Below, one piece after another: positions 6,499 to 8,539 of a stretch of 8,539 nucleotides of DNA. Numbering within the stretch: the stretch's first letter is position 1; each line of letters opens with the position of its first letter. This DNA is from Crocinitomicaceae bacterium. Lineage in GTDB: Bacteria > Bacteroidota > Bacteroidia > Flavobacteriales_D > Crocinitomicaceae. The stretch covers positions 1 through 8,539 of the forward strand of contig JAHEMP010000087.1 of NCBI GenBank assembly GCA_024643585.1, written 5' to 3'. Position numbers and translations under genes: made by a program. The notes under the pieces were generated by a model that worked only from the letters and a program-made list of their open reading frames with translations, made no database searches and had not been told where the DNA came from.

Positions 6499-8539
6499 TT
6501 ACTTTTTAAATTCAGATAAACCGCTTTCTACCCATTCTTTGAATTTCGAAGGGTTAGAATGATTTTGGTAATCGGCACTGCCAATTGGCAAATCTTCTCC
6601 CAAAGTATTTTGCATCACGTAATAAGGTTGTGAAGCTGTGCCGTATTCAATGATTTGTTTTGCAGTCCACTTGTTTCCAATAGTCGCAATGTTCATTTTT
6701 CGACCATTAATTTCGATTTCTTTCTGATCTTTTTTATCAAGTGGAGTTCTTTCATCCACGTAAAGGGAAACGATAACAACATCATTTCTTAAATGCTCAA
6801 TGATTCCAGGTTCACCCCAAACCGTATTTTCCATTTTACGACAATTCACACAGCCCCATCCGGTGAAGTCAATAAATAGTGGTTTGTTTACTTTTTTAGC
6901 ATAGGCCAAGGCCAAATCATAATCAGTAAAAGCTTGTGTTCCTTGCGGACCATCATGCATTCCCTCAACATGCTCAACGGAACTGGTAGTATTTCCACCT
7001 TGGTATCCAACTCCTTTTGGCGATTCAGCGTAGGTAGTTGGTGGAAGGAATGCATTGATTATTTTCAAAGGTGCTCCCCACATTCCAGGTAAAAGATAAA
7101 GGGTAAAGGTTAAAGTAAGAACGCCTAACATGGTCCTACCAACCGACAATTTTTCTACTTTACTATCATGAGGTAGTTGAATGAAACCAAACAAATAAAT
7201 AGCCAGGGTTCCGAAAATTGCTATCCATGCAGAAATAAAGACCTCCCTTTCCAGTATATGCAATTGCAAAGTCGTATCAAAAGTTGATAAGAATTTGAAA
7301 GCAAAGGCAATTTCTATGAATCCTAGAAAAACCTTAACAACGTTTAACCATCCTCCTGAGCTTGGCATGGAGGTCATCATTGAAGGGAAAATTGAGAATA
7401 GCGTAAATGGCAATGCTAAGGCCAAACCAAAGGCAAACATTCCTATGATAAGCGCCATATTACCGCCTTCAGAGGAAATTCCAACTAATAGTGATCCTAA
7501 AATTGGACCTGTACATGAAAAAGAGGCTAAAGAAAGTACCAAAGCCATAAAAAACACACCTACAAGTCCGCCTTTATCTGCCTTTGCATCTGCAGCATTT
7601 ACCCATTTACTTGGCAGTTGAATTTCGAATGCACCCAAGAAGGATAATCCAAAAACAATGAGCATCACAAAGAAAAACAAGTTAAAATACGGATTCGTCG
7701 AAAGCTCATTTAATAAACTTGCAGAGCCTGTAACAACAACTATTACGGCAAGAAGAACATGAATCAGAACTATACTTAAACCATACATTAATGCTTTTCG
7801 AATACCCGCCGATCTAGATTTGCTTTGTTTAGTAAAGAAACTTACTGTCATCGGAATCATTGGAAAAACACAAGGCATTATTAATGCAATAAATCCGCTG
7901 AAAAATGCAGCAAAGAAAACGCCCCAATATGATACCCCACTCTCCTTTTCATCTGAAGATGCATTTACGGGTGCTTCTTCTACACCGGCTTTTACTTTTT
8001 CTAGTGATGGCTTTTCATTGTTTGAATCGACAACTGTTTCCTCCACCAAGTCGTTTGATGTATTGTCAACTGCTGGCTCTTCAATGGCTGCCTCCTCCTT
8101 AGGGCACCCTTTGATTGTTAATTTTATTGGGAAGGTATAATCTGGCAAACAACGCACATCGTTACACGTTTGAAAAGTGAACCCCCCTTCTAACACAAAA
8201 TCCTTTTCACTTGAAATTTTAATCTTCTGCTTTATAGTGAATGTTCCTTCGTGGTAGTATAAATCTTCATCTGCCATCTCATCGTGCATGAAATGAGGTT
8301 TAGGTTCAATATTTCCACCAATTAAACTAAAACCGGATGCCTTATTTAAATTAAGAGAGGACGGAAAAAGAAAACTGCCCTTAGGCAATTTTACAGCGTT
8401 GATATGCCATTTTGGTACCACCGTTACCTTTGCTATGATCGTTGCTTCGTAACCTTTTTGCTCCACGGAAAATTTCGCGGAGACCTTGTCTTCTGGAAAT
8501 TCCATTTGCGAAAACAAAAAATTTCCAATGGATAAAAAC
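6499..8539 (-). CDS. dsbD: Thiol:disulfide interchange protein DsbD (transmembrane electron carrier), 5' end outside window
   Basis: DsbD moves electrons from cytoplasmic thioredoxin across the inner membrane to periplasmic partners. Numbering from TTG 8517 (672 residues), three modules are visible. The periplasmic N-domain (about 6-137) carries TCNDVRC with C118 and C123, the substrate-reducing pair. An acidic linker spans about 139-195. The membrane core has about eight helices (197-480) with LIMPCVFPM (C216) and ASFSCTGP (C335), the shuttle pair. The C-terminal thioredoxin domain (about 525-670) has FTGWGCVNCRK with C556 and C559 and the cis-Pro region SQPYYV. The frame stays open past TTG 8517 to the window edge, reading FLSIGNFLFSQ before MEFPEDK. 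This looks like the end of a signal peptide cleaved after Gln, so the true start lies beyond 8539 and neither TTG 8517 nor ATG 8505 is likely to be it. An extra Cys (C138) ends the N-domain. The gene is followed by a probable terminator. Confidence 0.95.
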   Translation of the reverse strand, partial: FLSIGNFLFSQMEFPEDKVSAKFSVEQKGYEATIIAKVTVVPKWHINAVKLPKGSFLFPSSLNLNKASGFSLIGGNIEPKPHFMHDEMADEDLYYHEGTFTIKQKIKISSEKDFVLEGGFTFQTCNDVRCLPDYTFPIKLTIKGCPKEEAAIEEPAVDNTSNDLVEETVVDSNNEKPSLEKVKAGVEEAPVNASSDEKESGVSYWGVFFAAFFSGFIALIMPCVFPMIPMTVSFFTKQSKSRSAGIRKALMYGLSIVLIHVLLAVIVVVTGSASLLNELSTNPYFNLFFFVMLIVFGLSFLGAFEIQLPSKWVNAADAKADKGGLVGVFFMALVLSLASFSCTGPILGSLLVGISSEGGNMALIIGMFAFGLALALPFTLFSIFPSMMTSMPSSGGWLNVVKVFLGFIEIAFAFKFLSTFDTTLQLHILEREVFISAWIAIFGTLAIYLFGFIQLPHDSKVEKLSVGRTMLGVLTLTFTLYLLPGMWGAPLKIINAFLPPTTYAESPKGVGYQGGNTTSSVEHVEGMHDGPQGTQAFTDYDLALAYAKKVNKPLFIDFTGWGCVNCRKMENTVWGEPGIIEHLRNDVVIVSLYVDERTPLDKKDQKEIEINGRKMNIATIGNKWTAKQIIEYGTASQPYYVMQNTLGEDLPIGSADYQNHSNPSKFKEWVESGLSEFKK

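Noticed and set aside
7295..8140. Plus-strand open frames of about 106-108 codons (7295-7621 and 7820-8140)
   Set aside because: They lie entirely opposite dsbD, whose minus-strand frame has clear domains and motifs. Their Ser/Pro/Ala/Lys-rich translations mirror its membrane and linker codons and show no family features.
1..8539. Mobile element, CRISPR array, defence system, tRNA or rRNA
   Set aside because: No transposase or integrase frame, no regular spaced repeats, no defence-type gene set and no RNA-gene fold was seen; nearly all of the window is accounted for by six genes, five of them in clearly recognisable families.

Overview
The window looks like ordinary chromosome of a Bacteroidota bacterium, most likely Flavobacteriales or a close relative. 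The DNA is AT-rich. Gene starts lack clear Shine-Dalgarno sequences and sit in A/T-rich leaders. The one convincing promoter candidate fits the Bacteroidota pattern (TTG, about 20 bp, TAnnTTTG-like). The gene types also fit: a short ECF sigma factor overlapping a membrane anti-sigma-like gene, a DUF5723-like outer-membrane protein, and a DsbD with the form usual in this phylum. The genus cannot be read from the sequence alone.

Layout. From 1 to 806 on the minus strand there is a two-gene unit: an ECF sigma factor (321-806) followed, with a 4-base ATGA overlap, by a single-pass membrane protein that is probably its anti-sigma partner (1-324, cut off by the left edge). A 210-base divergent spacer (807-1016) separates it from a plus-strand long-chain fatty acyl-CoA ligase (1017-2783). 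The spacer holds a 9-base direct repeat, two perfect palindromes and a candidate promoter for the ligase. The ligase converges, with a 17-base gap, on three minus-strand genes read from right to left: dsbD (8539-6499, 5' end beyond the window), recG (6435-4339) and a DUF5723-like outer-membrane protein (4267-2801).

How the genes work together. Sigma and anti-sigma should form one stress-responsive switch. The ligase activates fatty acids for lipid synthesis or degradation. DsbD carries reducing power across the inner membrane to periplasmic thiols. RecG remodels stalled replication forks and recombination intermediates. The DUF5723-like protein is exported and probably lies in the outer membrane. 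No shared pathway links the three minus-strand genes. The dsbD-recG gap holds a strong RNA hairpin with a short U-run that ends five bases before the recG start codon, so it probably terminates dsbD and may also affect recG.

I found no mobile element, CRISPR array, tRNA, rRNA or phage gene, and no clear sign of a new multi-gene system. The most unusual signals are in the spacers: the hairpin with competing base pairing before recG, and the symmetric set of repeats between the sigma factor and the ligase.
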